From the NCBI RefSeq assembly GCF_014873855.1, contig NZ_JADBEL010000005.1, positions 28,504-92,503 of the forward strand: a stretch of 64,000 bases of DNA, written 5' to 3'. Within the stretch, counting starts at the first letter, position 1; each line of letters begins with the position of its first letter. The DNA comes from Sporosarcina limicola. GTDB taxonomy: Bacteria; Bacillota; Bacilli; Bacillales_A; Planococcaceae. The notes beneath the pieces were generated by a model. It saw nothing but the letters and a program-made list of their open reading frames with translations. It searched no databases and was not told the DNA's origin. The position numbers and the translations under genes are program-made. This document shows, piece by piece, positions 8,963 to 17,058 of this stretch.

Positions 8963-8972
8963 TTATATGACC

Positions 8973-9001
8973 ATTATACATAAAAGTATTCAGAAATTCA
9001 A
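8973..9001 (-). promoter_or_regulatory. Strong sigma-A promoter for the antisense RNA
   Basis: On the minus strand TTGAAT (8996-9001) and TATAAT (8973-8978) are separated by exactly 17 bases. No open frame follows on this strand, so the promoter most likely drives a non-coding RNA. Confidence 0.75.
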
Positions 9002-9071
9002 ATTGTTACACTACGCTACTGTAATCACTACTACAATCTATTACTAATAACTGTACGAAAGGAGACTTAAT

Positions 9072-9536
9072 ATGGGCTACATAAGGGAATTAAGAAACCT
9101 TGTAGGAAATCGGCCGCTCATTATGACGGGGGCAAATGTAATCCTATTGGATAAAGAGAATAAACTTCTTTTACAATTAAGAACAGATAACAAATGCTGG
9201 GGGTTAGCAGGAGGAGCGTTGGAACCAGGAGAAACTTTGGAAGAGGTAGCAAAGCGGGAATTATACGAAGAAACCAATTTAGTAGCAAATAAGCTAACTT
9301 TGTTTAACGTCTATTCTGGCAAAGAATTTTATTATAAATATCCTCATGGTGATGAAGTTTATAATGTCATCTCTACTTATATTTGTACGGATTATGAAGG
9401 CGTTTTAAAAAAGGATGAAGATGAGGTACTGGATTTGCAATTCTTTCATTATGATAATCTTCCGGCTGAACTGAATCCACCCGAGATTCCAATAATAACT
9501 GAATTCATTAACACCTTTTTCTTCAAGGAAAACTGA
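9072..9536 (+). CDS. NUDIX hydrolase
   Basis: A 154-residue hydrolase of nucleoside diphosphates linked to another moiety. The Nudix box is complete: GGALEPGETLEEVAKRELYE followed by ET, holding the metal-binding glutamates of REL-x-EE. The flanking WGLAGG and KEFYYKYPHGDEVYNV segments resemble Bacillales Nudix proteins annotated as mutT-like or ADP-ribose pyrophosphatase-like. The start has AAAGGAG about eight bases upstream. The substrate is not predictable. It is followed closely by the HIT gene and probably shares its transcript. Confidence 0.9.
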   Translation: MGYIRELRNLVGNRPLIMTGANVILLDKENKLLLQLRTDNKCWGLAGGALEPGETLEEVAKRELYEETNLVANKLTLFNVYSGKEFYYKYPHGDEVYNVISTYICTDYEGVLKKDEDEVLDLQFFHYDNLPAELNPPEIPIITEFINTFFFKEN

Positions 9537-9563
9537 ATGGCATGTACCACTTATTGAGGGGGA

Positions 9564-10019
9564 GTGAATGGAAGAATTTTTATTTGCAATAAACATGTAG
9601 AGTCAATCAAAACGGATGGCATTACCATCTTTGAAGATGATTTTGTATATGTTGGTCATATTGATAATAATGAAAACCCAGGTTATTTAGGACATCTTAT
9701 GATTGATTTGAAGAGACATGTGCCAACTCTCGGGGATATGACTTTGAATGAAGCGAAGGCATTTGGGTGCATTATGGCGCGAGTAAGTAAGGCATTGATG
9801 ATAAGTGAAAAAGCGGAGCATATCTATTCATTTGTATCCGGTAACACAGTACCACATTTACACATGCATGTAGTCCCGCGATATCCAGACACACCTAAGC
9901 AGTTTTGGGGACCGATGTCAGTACGTGAATGGCCAGAGGCGCCGCTAGGAGGAGAGACTGAAGTGAAAGAACTATGTCTGAGGATAAAGTCATATTTGGA
10001 AACGCAAGGCCATGAATAG
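9564..10019 (+). CDS. HIT family nucleotide-binding protein
   Basis: A 151-residue histidine-triad protein. The catalytic triad is visible as HLHMHVVPRY near residue 97, preceded by the VGHIDNNENPGYLGHLMIDL region typical of this fold. HIT proteins hydrolyse phosphoramidates or dinucleoside polyphosphates. The start is uncertain: GTG at 9564 has GAGGGGG directly adjacent, which is close for a ribosome-binding site. No other in-frame start is better placed. Its end overlaps the PP2C-like gene by eight bases. Confidence 0.85.
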   Translation: MNGRIFICNKHVESIKTDGITIFEDDFVYVGHIDNNENPGYLGHLMIDLKRHVPTLGDMTLNEAKAFGCIMARVSKALMISEKAEHIYSFVSGNTVPHLHMHVVPRYPDTPKQFWGPMSVREWPEAPLGGETEVKELCLRIKSYLETQGHE

Positions 10020-10803
10020 TTACTCATGGGTAGGGAGCGAAAAGGATTTTGTTGATGAACAAGATGTTCGATGGATCAATCGTGTAACCCTTGGTCGTTT
10101 TGGTGGAAACTCTTCAGCCGGGCAAAAAAAGAATGAAGATGGATGCATCATCTGGCAGAGTAAGGATTGGGAACTTGCGGCAATTCTTGATGCACATAGC
10201 AGTGCCGAAAGCGCGGAACTTGTAATTCGCATACTCGAACAGCATAAAGAAGACTTGTTAGGAATAGTAACTATAAAAGGTCCCCCAGAGTTTAAGCGAT
10301 TGGAAAAGAGGCTACTGGAGATTTTTCAAAGTGACGATTTTTTGGATGAATGCAGAAATGTATCAGGAGAGACTGCATTTCTTGTCTGTGTAAGAAAAAG
10401 TAACTATGTTTGGTGGTTTTCAGTTGGGGATTGCTTGGTCTATGTACTCCATCCAGAATTGATTGCCCTCAACCAATTCCAGCTCAATCAAAGGCAGTTT
10501 TTCGAGTGGATTGGTCAAGTTAATACGTTTGAGAAAACCGTTCCTTGCTACACTTCTGGAACAAGGGAATTGAGAAAAGGGGTTAACCTTATTTTCATGA
10601 CAACGGATGGTTTGGTAGAGTGCCCGGGTGAGCCTTATTCAGATCCTTTAAATCTTGTAGCTACATTGAAAACAGAAAACCTTTATGAAGGTATTTCGAA
10701 GATGTTAATGGAGATTGAAAGACTCGATGTAAGGGATAGCACGACGATTGTCTCTTGGACTGTGGATGTAAAAGAGGAAGGTAGCATTCCAAGCGATAAT
10801 TAG
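10012..10803 (+). CDS. PP2C-like serine/threonine phosphatase
   Basis: A 263-residue cytoplasmic protein with the order of PP2C motifs: KNEDG near residue 42, AILDAHS near 60, the central WWFSVGDCLVYVL near 143, MTTDGLVE near 198 and RDSTTIVSW near 243. The conserved metal-binding aspartates at ED, LDAH, TDG and RD are present, so it is probably an active Mn/Mg-dependent phosphatase. It overlaps the HIT gene by eight bases. No partner kinase is encoded nearby, so its target is unknown. Confidence 0.8.
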   Translation: MNSYSWVGSEKDFVDEQDVRWINRVTLGRFGGNSSAGQKKNEDGCIIWQSKDWELAAILDAHSSAESAELVIRILEQHKEDLLGIVTIKGPPEFKRLEKRLLEIFQSDDFLDECRNVSGETAFLVCVRKSNYVWWFSVGDCLVYVLHPELIALNQFQLNQRQFFEWIGQVNTFEKTVPCYTSGTRELRKGVNLIFMTTDGLVECPGEPYSDPLNLVATLKTENLYEGISKMLMEIERLDVRDSTTIVSWTVDVKEEGSIPSDN

Positions 10804-10841
10804 AAACGATTAAAATGAAAAGGATTTATGTGAACAATAGC

Positions 10842-10881
10842 CCTCCTGTCATAACCTGCATAAGATAATACGACAAGGAGG
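10842..10881 (+). promoter_or_regulatory. Possible RBS-masking stem with SigK-like -10 inside
   Basis: CCTCCTGTC (10842-10850) can pair, with one bulged base, to GACAAGGAGG (10872-10881), which contains the ribosome-binding site of the coiled-coil gene. CATAAGATA at 10859-10867 fits the SigK -10 pattern CATANNNTA but no clear -35 was seen. Confidence 0.35.
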
Positions 10882-10890
10882 CTAACAAAG

Positions 10891-11646
10891 ATGGGGTTAT
10901 TTATAAACAACTATTTTCACCCTGATGTCTTCAAAAATGAAGCGAAGATTGATGAGCCGAATCAAGGGAACTTCAAGGCGGATTTATTGTCGGAGTGGAT
11001 GGATGAACAGAAACAAGCATATGAATCAATCACTAAGAATTTTATAGCACTTGAAAAATCCATGAAACAACAAAAAAATAATCAAACAAATCAATGGAGA
11101 ACAGTTCGCAACCGTTTTGATGAGCTAATGGAAAATAGCACCCGCCAACTGAAATTTGAAAATGTTGTCCTAGAGTCATTAACGAAGTTAGATGATAAAA
11201 ATAAAACGTTACAACGAATGGTGAAAACTAAACGGCTATTGGATCGGGAATTCATTGAGCAAATCAACAAGATAAATCATTCGAATACAGAAATCGTTAA
11301 TCGGTTGGATAAATCTGATACTACTAATGAAAACCTCTCTTTGAAAATGAATCAGCAAATGGATCAACAAATGCTCTTATCGGACCAAATCTCCAAGCAA
11401 GAAATTATTCAAAGTGAAGTAGTAGAGCGTTTGGATGCTCAAGAAGGATTGATGGAAAAACTAGTAAAGCAAATGAATCATTTTCGGTCAATTCTCTTCG
11501 AAAGAACCACTTCTCTTGGAGAAAAAATAGATCACATTTACAGTTTTTCTTCCTCTAATCGGACAAAACCAGAGATGGATTCAGAACGCTCATTTGCTTT
11601 ATACAAGACGAACGAAACACAAAAAGAAAAGCAGGGTACAAACTGA
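10891..11646 (+). CDS. Coiled-coil protein of unknown function
   Basis: A 251-residue protein with no recognised domain. Residues 30-220 are rich in Q, N, K, E and L with heptad-like spacing (for example LDKSDTTNENLSLKMNQQMD) and should form long coiled coils. The N-terminus (MGLFINNYFHPDVF) and C-terminus are non-helical. There is no signal peptide or membrane segment. The ribosome-binding site AAGGAGG is strong but may be hidden in a stem. A SigK-like -10 upstream hints at a sporulation role, which is weak inference. A T-rich terminator follows. Confidence 0.75.
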   Translation: MGLFINNYFHPDVFKNEAKIDEPNQGNFKADLLSEWMDEQKQAYESITKNFIALEKSMKQQKNNQTNQWRTVRNRFDELMENSTRQLKFENVVLESLTKLDDKNKTLQRMVKTKRLLDREFIEQINKINHSNTEIVNRLDKSDTTNENLSLKMNQQMDQQMLLSDQISKQEIIQSEVVERLDAQEGLMEKLVKQMNHFRSILFERTTSLGEKIDHIYSFSSSNRTKPEMDSERSFALYKTNETQKEKQGTN

Positions 11647-11668
11647 CTCATTTCCATTCATTCACTTG

Positions 11669-11708
11669 ACCTGTAGTGCTAAACTAGGCATACGGGTTTT
11701 TCTTTTTT
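11669..11708 (+). terminator. Intrinsic terminator after the coiled-coil gene
   Basis: An imperfect stem from ACCTGTAG pairing towards TACGGGT, followed by TTTTCTTTTTTT. Confidence 0.55.
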
Positions 11709-11763
11709 TAGGAAAAAGCTATTCACCCCATTTATTGAAATTATACTAACAGAGGTGTTTTGA

Positions 11764-12240
11764 TTGGAGCAGCTACTTATTACTAAAGCGTCAATTGGCG
11801 ATGCGGAATTGATTCACACAATGCAAGTTGAATCATTCCAACCGCTACTCGATAAATATAAAGACTTTGGGACGAATCCTGCAAATGAGGGGATTGAACG
11901 GACGATTGAGCGTTTGAACCAAAAGCAGACAGACTATTATTTAATTTCCTACCAAACCAATCCAGTTGGTGCAATTCGTATAGCTAAAAGGGATAATCAC
12001 CGCTATAGACTATCCCCGATTTTTATTCTCCCTGAATATCAAGGAAGAGGAATTGCAAAAGCGACAATTCAAATTGTCGAGGAAATATACACTGACTGGC
12101 TTGTATGGGAGTTGGATACGATACTTGAAGAGTGTAAATTATGCGGTTTATACGAAAGTCTCGGGTACATAACGACAGGAAAGATAACTGCAATAAATGA
12201 TAACATGCGTATCGTTTTTTACGAAAAACACAAGGTGTGA
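11764..12240 (+). CDS. GNAT family N-acetyltransferase
   Basis: A 158-residue acetyltransferase. The acetyl-CoA loop is LPEYQGRGIAKATIQ near residue 91 and the C-terminal closing motif is CGLYESLGY near 129. The start is TTG at 11764, with AGAGGTG about eight bases upstream. It is monocistronic, preceded by the terminator of the coiled-coil gene and followed by the repeat-containing intergenic region. The acceptor is unknown. Confidence 0.8.
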   Translation: MEQLLITKASIGDAELIHTMQVESFQPLLDKYKDFGTNPANEGIERTIERLNQKQTDYYLISYQTNPVGAIRIAKRDNHRYRLSPIFILPEYQGRGIAKATIQIVEEIYTDWLVWELDTILEECKLCGLYESLGYITTGKITAINDNMRIVFYEKHKV

Positions 12241-12328
12241 ATTATGCTCACATAGTAAAAGAAAAAATGTAAATTAAAGATAATTTCGTTTACAATTATC
12301 AGTTCAATAGTATAATGGTATCTAATAA

Positions 12329-12520
12329 AATCAAATGCGCCTTGGCGTATTTGCGCCCGGATTTTGAATTGAGCTTGCTCAATTGCCTCCTTTCAAAATC
12401 CATGGTATCCGCCGGAGGCTTTAACTTTATTCAGCAGGTTTTTTGAACCCTCTGCTGAATAGTCTATATACTTTGCATTCATCTCGACACCTTTTAGAGT
12501 GGGAGATTTCTGCTGAATGA
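12329..12520. repeat. Dispersed palindromic intergenic repeat, copy 1
   Basis: A series of stem-loops: AAATGCGCC/GGCGTATTT at 12333-12352; a nested structure with GATTTTG (12360-12366) and CAAAATC (12394-12400) enclosing AATTGAGC/GCTCAATT; TATTCAGCAG/CTGCTGAATA (12428-12461); and CTGCTGAAT again at 12510. The first 40 bases recur at 18256-18300 with compensating changes. The region is non-coding and sits just upstream of the SAM riboswitch. Confidence 0.7.
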
Positions 12521-12529
12521 AATTAAATA

Positions 12530-12690
12530 TTCTTATCAAGAGAAGCTGAGGGATCTGGCCCAATGAAGCTTCAGCAACCCCTGATCCTGTCAGGAAGGTG
12601 CTGCCTCCAACAAGATGTCTGTCTTGAGAGATAAGAGCTGAGAGTCTAAATCCAACCCTCTTTTCTTATTTCACAGAAAAGAGGGTTTTT
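12530..12690 (+). promoter_or_regulatory. SAM-I (S-box) riboswitch with terminator
   Basis: The aptamer spans about 12530-12637. It has the conserved closing helix CTTATCAAGAG with CTTGAGAGATAAG, the core GCTGAGGGA-CTGGCCC-ATGA and the CAGCAACC segment. It is followed by a strong terminator at 12654-12690 (AACCCTCTTTTC with GAAAAGAGGGTTTTT). S-adenosylmethionine binding should favour termination, shutting off metA when methionine is plentiful. Confidence 0.93.
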
Positions 12691-12741
12691 CATTTTGAGT
12701 ATGAGAATATGAATTGCTAATCGAAAAGGGAGCGAAGATAA

Positions 12742-13650
12742 TTGCCAATAAACATACCAAAACAATTACCAGCAAGAGAGAAACTGTTAGAAGAAAAGAT
12801 ATTCGTAATGGACGAGGATCGTGCGGTGGAACAAGATATCCGTCCATTGAACGTACTAATTCTCAATTTGATGCCTGAGAAGGAAAGAACGGAGCTACAA
12901 CTTCTCCGGTTATTGGGTAATACACCGTTACAAGTGAATATTACTTTTATGAACATGGCGACCCACGAATCAAAAAATACGAGTAGATCACACTTAGATA
13001 CGTTTTATGAAACGTTTGAAGAAGTTAAGAATCGCCGCTTTGATGGGCTGATTATTACGGGTGCCCCGATTGAACACTTGGCATTTGAAGATGTGAATTA
13101 TTGGGCTGAGTTGAAGAAGATAATGGATTGGTCAAAAGACAATGTGACGTCCGTTTTACATATTTGTTGGGGTGCGCAAGCTGCATTGTATCATCATTAC
13201 GGCATCGGTAAGTTTGAATTGCCTGCAAAATGTTTCGGTGTTTACAAACATAATTTGGCCGATTCGACAATCAAGCTGGCCCGTGGTTTCAACGACGAAT
13301 TTACAGCACCGCATTCTCGCTATACATCCGTTTCAATTGAGGAGATTGAAAGTGATCCACGTCTGACGTTACTTTCCCAATCTAAGGAGGCAGGGGCGTT
13401 CATCATTATCTCAAATGACGAAAAACATATTATGATTACCGGACATTTAGAATATGATGCAACGACACTTGCCGATGAATATAACCGAGACCTTCAAAAA
13501 GGGGTAGTTGTTGATTTGCCGGAAAACTATTTTCCGAATGATGATGTAAACGAGCAACCATCGAATACGTGGCGTTCACATACACATTTACTTTTCTCCA
13601 ACTGGTTGAACTATTATGTCTATCAGGAAACACCATATGAATGGAAATGA
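12742..13650 (+). CDS. metA: Homoserine O-acetyltransferase (MetA family)
   Basis: A 302-residue enzyme catalysing acylation of homoserine, the first committed step of methionine synthesis. The active-site cysteine is Cys142 in HICWGAQAA and the His-Glu pair is in ITGHLEYD. Residue 111 is Glu (GAPIEHL); in this family Glu111 favours acetyl-CoA and Gly111 favours succinyl-CoA, so this is predicted to be a transacetylase despite the family name. The start is TTG at 12742 with AAGGGAG about nine bases upstream. It is controlled by the SAM riboswitch upstream and stands alone, with no other methionine gene next to it. Confidence 0.93.
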   Translation: MPINIPKQLPAREKLLEEKIFVMDEDRAVEQDIRPLNVLILNLMPEKERTELQLLRLLGNTPLQVNITFMNMATHESKNTSRSHLDTFYETFEEVKNRRFDGLIITGAPIEHLAFEDVNYWAELKKIMDWSKDNVTSVLHICWGAQAALYHHYGIGKFELPAKCFGVYKHNLADSTIKLARGFNDEFTAPHSRYTSVSIEEIESDPRLTLLSQSKEAGAFIIISNDEKHIMITGHLEYDATTLADEYNRDLQKGVVVDLPENYFPNDDVNEQPSNTWRSHTHLLFSNWLNYYVYQETPYEWK

Positions 13651-13792
13651 TCACTAATTAGAATGATAATGAAATCTCTTCCGCAGAACGCCAGTTGTTT
13701 TGGAGTTGGGGTTTTATTACCGTTACTTTATCCCGATGTATAGACAGATCTCGATATAGGAATACTTCTGTAAGTGGAGGTGCGTATTCTAT

Positions 13793-14509
13793 ATGAATAT
13801 AGATGAAATGCTGGAATTGGATTTTTGGGAAATGATTTTAAGGACCACGATAACATTTATAGCACTACTCATTCTTGCACGTATTATGGGGAAAAAACAG
13901 ATATCCCAATTGACTTTCTTTCACTATGTAACAGGTATTACAATCGGTTCCATTGCAGGGAATATCGCGGGTGAATCCGAAACCCCGTTTTTGAATGGTC
14001 TTGTTTCGATGATTTGGTGGGCCTTGTTGACATTACTTATGAGTTTTATAGCGCTTAAATCAAGAAAGGCAAGACTCGTTCTCGATGATCAGCCAACAAT
14101 CGTAATGCGTGAAGGGAAGATATTGGAGGGGTCTTTAAAAAAGTTGCGTCTTCATCTTAACGATTTAAACATGATGCTACGCGAACAAGGGGTCTTTTCG
14201 ATAAAGGATGTTAACTACGCTGTACTTGAAACGAACGGAAAGTTGAGTATTCTAAAGAAGGTTGGACAGGAGCCTGCAACGAAGCAAGACGTGAAAGCAC
14301 CTGCACCAATACCGAAATATATTCCATCGGAAATTATTTCGGACGGAAAAATCGTAGAAAAGAATTTACCTGAGCTGAATTTGACAGAAGAGTGGGTTTA
14401 CGAACAGTTGAAAAAACAAGGAATAGGTAAGGTTGAACACGTATTCTATGCGGAAATCCAAACTGACGGTTCCCTACATGTTGATATGAAGAGTGAGGAA
14501 GATCAATGA
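13793..14509 (+). CDS. DUF421 membrane protein (YetF-like)
   Basis: A 238-residue protein with about three membrane helices in the first 90 residues, including the RIMGKKQISQLTFFHYVTGI signature of the DUF421/YetF family. The soluble C-terminal part holds two copies of a small domain (ILEGSLKKLRLHLNDLN and IVEKNLPELNLTEEWVYEQL). B. subtilis relatives such as YetF and YkjA are found in spore or forespore membranes; their function is unclear. GGAGGTG lies at good distance from ATG 13793. A bidirectional terminator follows the stop. Confidence 0.85.
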   Translation: MNIDEMLELDFWEMILRTTITFIALLILARIMGKKQISQLTFFHYVTGITIGSIAGNIAGESETPFLNGLVSMIWWALLTLLMSFIALKSRKARLVLDDQPTIVMREGKILEGSLKKLRLHLNDLNMMLREQGVFSIKDVNYAVLETNGKLSILKKVGQEPATKQDVKAPAPIPKYIPSEIISDGKIVEKNLPELNLTEEWVYEQLKKQGIGKVEHVFYAEIQTDGSLHVDMKSEEDQ

Positions 14510-14510
14510 A

Positions 14511-14553
14511 AAAAGTAGCCGTAGACTTGATAAAATCAAGTTTACGGCTTTTT
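14511..14553. terminator. Bidirectional terminator between DUF421 and malic enzyme genes
   Basis: A 14-base stem, GCCGTAGACTTGAT with ATCAAGTTTACGGC (one mismatch), flanked by A- and T-tracts. It serves both convergent genes. Confidence 0.85.
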
Positions 14554-14560
14554 GCTAATT

Positions 14561-15769
14561 TCAAGCTTTCTGTCCTTGTAAAATGAGATTTCTATAAACG
14601 GAAACCCCTGAATCCATCGCTGCTTTACCTACCGCCTGTGCAACAATACCTGTAATTCGTTTATCGAAAGGATCCGGAATAATATAATCATCAGACAAAT
14701 CAGTATCCTCGATCAAACTCGCAATGGCATATGTGGCAGCCAGTTTCATGCTTTCGTTTATTTCGGTTGCTCTGACATCAAGAGCCCCTCGGAAGATGCC
14801 TGGAAATGCAAGGACATTGTTCACCTGATTCGGGTAATCTGAACGACCTGTTGCGATTACGCGGACACCATATTCTTTTGCTTTGTCTGGTGCTATCTCG
14901 GGAAGTGGATTTGCCAAAGCGAAAACGATTGAATCACTGCCCATACACTCAATAAATTCTTTCGTTAGAATGTTAGCTACTGAAACCCCGACGAATATAT
15001 CTGCGCCTGTCATCGCATCTTTAAGCGTACCAGTTAATTGCTCGGGATTTGTTATTTCAGCAATCTCATGTTTAATGGGATTCATATCATTTTGGCGGCC
15101 TTTGTAGATAATTCCTTTTGAATCACAGATGACAATCTGTTCGAAACCAATACTCCCAAGAAGTTTTGTGATGGCAATACCGGCTGCTCCTGCACCGTTG
15201 ACGACAACTTTAGCAGTTTTTATTTCTTTTTTGACGACTTTTAACGCATTCAATAATCCTGCGCCAACGACGATAGCGGTTCCGTGTTGGTCATCATGGA
15301 ACACAGGAATGTTGAGTTCTTCGCGAAGTCTTTTTTCGACTTCAAAACAACGTGGTGCCGAAATATCTTCCAAATTTATAGCGCCAAACGTTGGGCTGAT
15401 TGCTTTTATGGTCTGGACGATTTCATCAACATCTTTTGTACCCAAGCAAATCGGGAATGAGTCGATATTCGCATATCTTTTTAATAACATTGCCTTGCCC
15501 TCCATTACAGGTAGAGCTGCTTCGGGACCGATATCGCCTAAACCTAATACGGCAGTTCCATCCGTGATGACTGCCACTAAATTTCCTTTTATCGTATATT
15601 CATACACAAGGGAAGGATCGTTTGCAATCTCCACGCAGGGCTCTGCAACACCGGGAGAGTAGGCTAAACTAAGATCCGTTTTATTTTCTAATGGAACTTT
15701 AGAAACAGTTTCCATTTTTCCTTTATGAAGCTGATGCATTTCGAGAGAAGAGTTATATCGTCTTGTCAT
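14561..15769 (-). CDS. NAD(P)-dependent malic enzyme
   Basis: A 402-residue cytoplasmic malic enzyme (malate to pyruvate plus CO2), similar in size to B. subtilis YtsJ. Visible landmarks are LAYSPGVAEPC, the malate/metal site VFHDDQHGTAIVV and NLEDISAPRCFEVE, the nucleotide-binding VVNGAGAAGIAITKLL, and FALANPLPEI. The size is that of the short bacterial form without a phosphotransacetylase extension. It is transcribed alone, convergent with the DUF421 gene. Cofactor preference cannot be set from the sequence read here. Confidence 0.92.
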   Translation of the reverse strand: MTRRYNSSLEMHQLHKGKMETVSKVPLENKTDLSLAYSPGVAEPCVEIANDPSLVYEYTIKGNLVAVITDGTAVLGLGDIGPEAALPVMEGKAMLLKRYANIDSFPICLGTKDVDEIVQTIKAISPTFGAINLEDISAPRCFEVEKRLREELNIPVFHDDQHGTAIVVGAGLLNALKVVKKEIKTAKVVVNGAGAAGIAITKLLGSIGFEQIVICDSKGIIYKGRQNDMNPIKHEIAEITNPEQLTGTLKDAMTGADIFVGVSVANILTKEFIECMGSDSIVFALANPLPEIAPDKAKEYGVRVIATGRSDYPNQVNNVLAFPGIFRGALDVRATEINESMKLAATYAIASLIEDTDLSDDYIIPDPFDKRITGIVAQAVGKAAMDSGVSVYRNLILQGQKA

Positions 15770-15998
15770 TGAACATACCCCATTCCAAACAATATTTTCG
15801 TTTATAGTTATAAATTATTACCATAGATTAATAAAAATCGCAAGGTGGAAAATTCAGTCGAATCGGAAAATTAGAATAAATGAAGCGTTTACATTCCTAT
15901 GGCTATCATCTTCGTCATGAAATTTATTTATTCAAAAATATTTATTTAAACTTCATGTTTAAACAAATAAATTGCAAAATCTATTTATTTGATATAAA

Positions 15999-16017
15999 AT
16001 GAATGACAGTCAGTCAT
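15999..16017. promoter_or_regulatory. TetR operator at the regulator promoter
   Basis: ATGAATGACAGTCAGTCAT contains the inverted repeat ATGAC-N5-GTCAT (16003-16017). It lies directly downstream of a candidate promoter with TTGCAA at 15972 and TAAAAT at 15995, 17 bases apart. The identical 19 bases recur before the efflux genes. Confidence 0.8.
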
Positions 16018-16038
16018 GTTGAAAGGTGGTATGAATTG

Positions 16039-16614
16039 ATGAATAAAAAAGAGGCAATTGTTCGTGCAGCTATTCAAGTTTTTCGAGAACAAGGCATTGA
16101 TAAAACGAAAATCTCCGATATTGTGAAAGCAGCTGGAATTGCTCAAGGTACATTCTATTTATATTTCCCTTCAAAATTATCATTAATGCCTGCGATAGCT
16201 GAAGTAATGGTAGAAAAAACAATGACGATTGTGCAGGAAACCGTACAAGTGAATGCTTCCTTCCCAGTACAACTTACTCAAATTGTGGATGCGATTTTCA
16301 TGGTGACGCGTGATTATCACGAGATACAGGCTTTGATTTATTCAGGTCTGGCTTCAACTGAGCATTTAAAAGAATGGGAAACGGTGTATGCACCTTTTTA
16401 TAATTGGGTTAGCGAACGACTACAAGAAGCGAAGGCAGATGGAATCATCCGTCAATCCATTAATGTCGACCCTACCGCAAAACTAGTTATTGGACTTGTT
16501 GAATCGGCTGCTGAACAGATTTACTTATATGATTCAGAACAGGAAGATCAAGCACGTATACAAAAATCGGAGGTCAATATTTTTTTAAAACATGCCCTTG
16601 GAATTCGGGAATGA
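16039..16614 (+). CDS. TetR family transcriptional regulator
   Basis: A 191-residue repressor. The N-terminal helix-turn-helix is clear: EAIVRAAIQVFREQGIDKTK then ISDIVKAAGIAQGTFYLYF. The remainder is the ligand-binding and dimerisation part. I start at ATG 16039 (MNKKEAIV) with AAAGGTGG nine bases upstream; a longer frame would begin inside the operator. The same operator precedes this gene and the SMR pair, so it most likely represses both itself and the pump, with a pumped compound as inducer. Confidence 0.9.
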   Translation: MNKKEAIVRAAIQVFREQGIDKTKISDIVKAAGIAQGTFYLYFPSKLSLMPAIAEVMVEKTMTIVQETVQVNASFPVQLTQIVDAIFMVTRDYHEIQALIYSGLASTEHLKEWETVYAPFYNWVSERLQEAKADGIIRQSINVDPTAKLVIGLVESAAEQIYLYDSEQEDQARIQKSEVNIFLKHALGIRE

Positions 16615-16675
16615 AAAAAACGGGTGGAATAGGTTAATCAATTTCTACCCGTAATTGATTTGTAAAGTAAGATGA

Positions 16676-16690
16676 ATGACAGTCAGTCAT
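16676..16690. promoter_or_regulatory. TetR operator at the SMR efflux promoter
   Basis: ATGAC-N5-GTCAT, part of the same 19-base sequence found at 15999-16017. It is placed 18 bases before the start of the first efflux gene. Confidence 0.8.
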
Positions 16691-16708
16691 ATAACGAGGA
16701 GAATACGT

Positions 16709-17056
16709 ATGAATAAAGCATGGTTTTATGTTGCGATGACAAGTTTATTTGAGTTGGTTTGGATTTTTGGATTTAATGTTGCAACTGAATGGTGGCATTG
16801 GATATTTATCGTCTCATTCATTTTTATCGATTTTCACTATTTGGCGAAAGCATGTGAAAGCCTACCGACAGGCACTGTCTATGCAACTTTCGCCGGCATT
16901 GGGACAGTCGGGACGGCCCTGATGGACATCTTCTTTTTTGGTCAGAGTTTGAGTGCAGGGAAAATCTTCTTCATTGCTATTTTGGTTTTTGGGGTGATCG
17001 GATTGAACTTGGCTGATGTAGCGGAAGAGAAGAGAGCAACGAAAGGAATTGTATAA
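16709..17056 (+). CDS. SMR family efflux subunit (YkkC-like)
   Basis: A 115-residue protein with four membrane helices, first half of a two-gene small multidrug resistance transporter. The essential membrane glutamate is in SLFELVWIFGF, and SLPTGTVYATFAGIGTVGTA is the conserved third-helix region. The start ATG 16709 follows GAGGAG. The next gene begins two bases after its stop, so the products should form a heterodimeric proton-driven pump. YkkCD of B. subtilis is the nearest type I recall; substrates there include guanidinium, but here control is by TetR. Confidence 0.88.
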   Translation: MNKAWFYVAMTSLFELVWIFGFNVATEWWHWIFIVSFIFIDFHYLAKACESLPTGTVYATFAGIGTVGTALMDIFFFGQSLSAGKIFFIAILVFGVIGLNLADVAEEKRATKGIV

Positions 17057-17058
17057 TT

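Larger units (their letters stand above)
8835..8966 (-). ncRNA. Candidate antisense antitoxin RNA of about 130 nt
   Basis: A minus-strand transcript is predicted from the promoter at 8973-9001. It would run across the 3' untranslated region and 3' coding end of the small peptide gene and stop at the hairpin 8844-8878, which on this strand is followed by a T-rich tract. The RNA is therefore complementary to the 3' end of the toxin mRNA, as in Fst, TxpA/RatA and related type I systems. Both ends are inferred from sequence signals. Confidence 0.6.

Noticed and set aside
16615..16670. Terminator between the TetR and SMR genes
   Set aside because: An ACGGGT/ACCCGT stem exists, but it is imperfect and has no T-tract; a separate promoter and operator are clearer.
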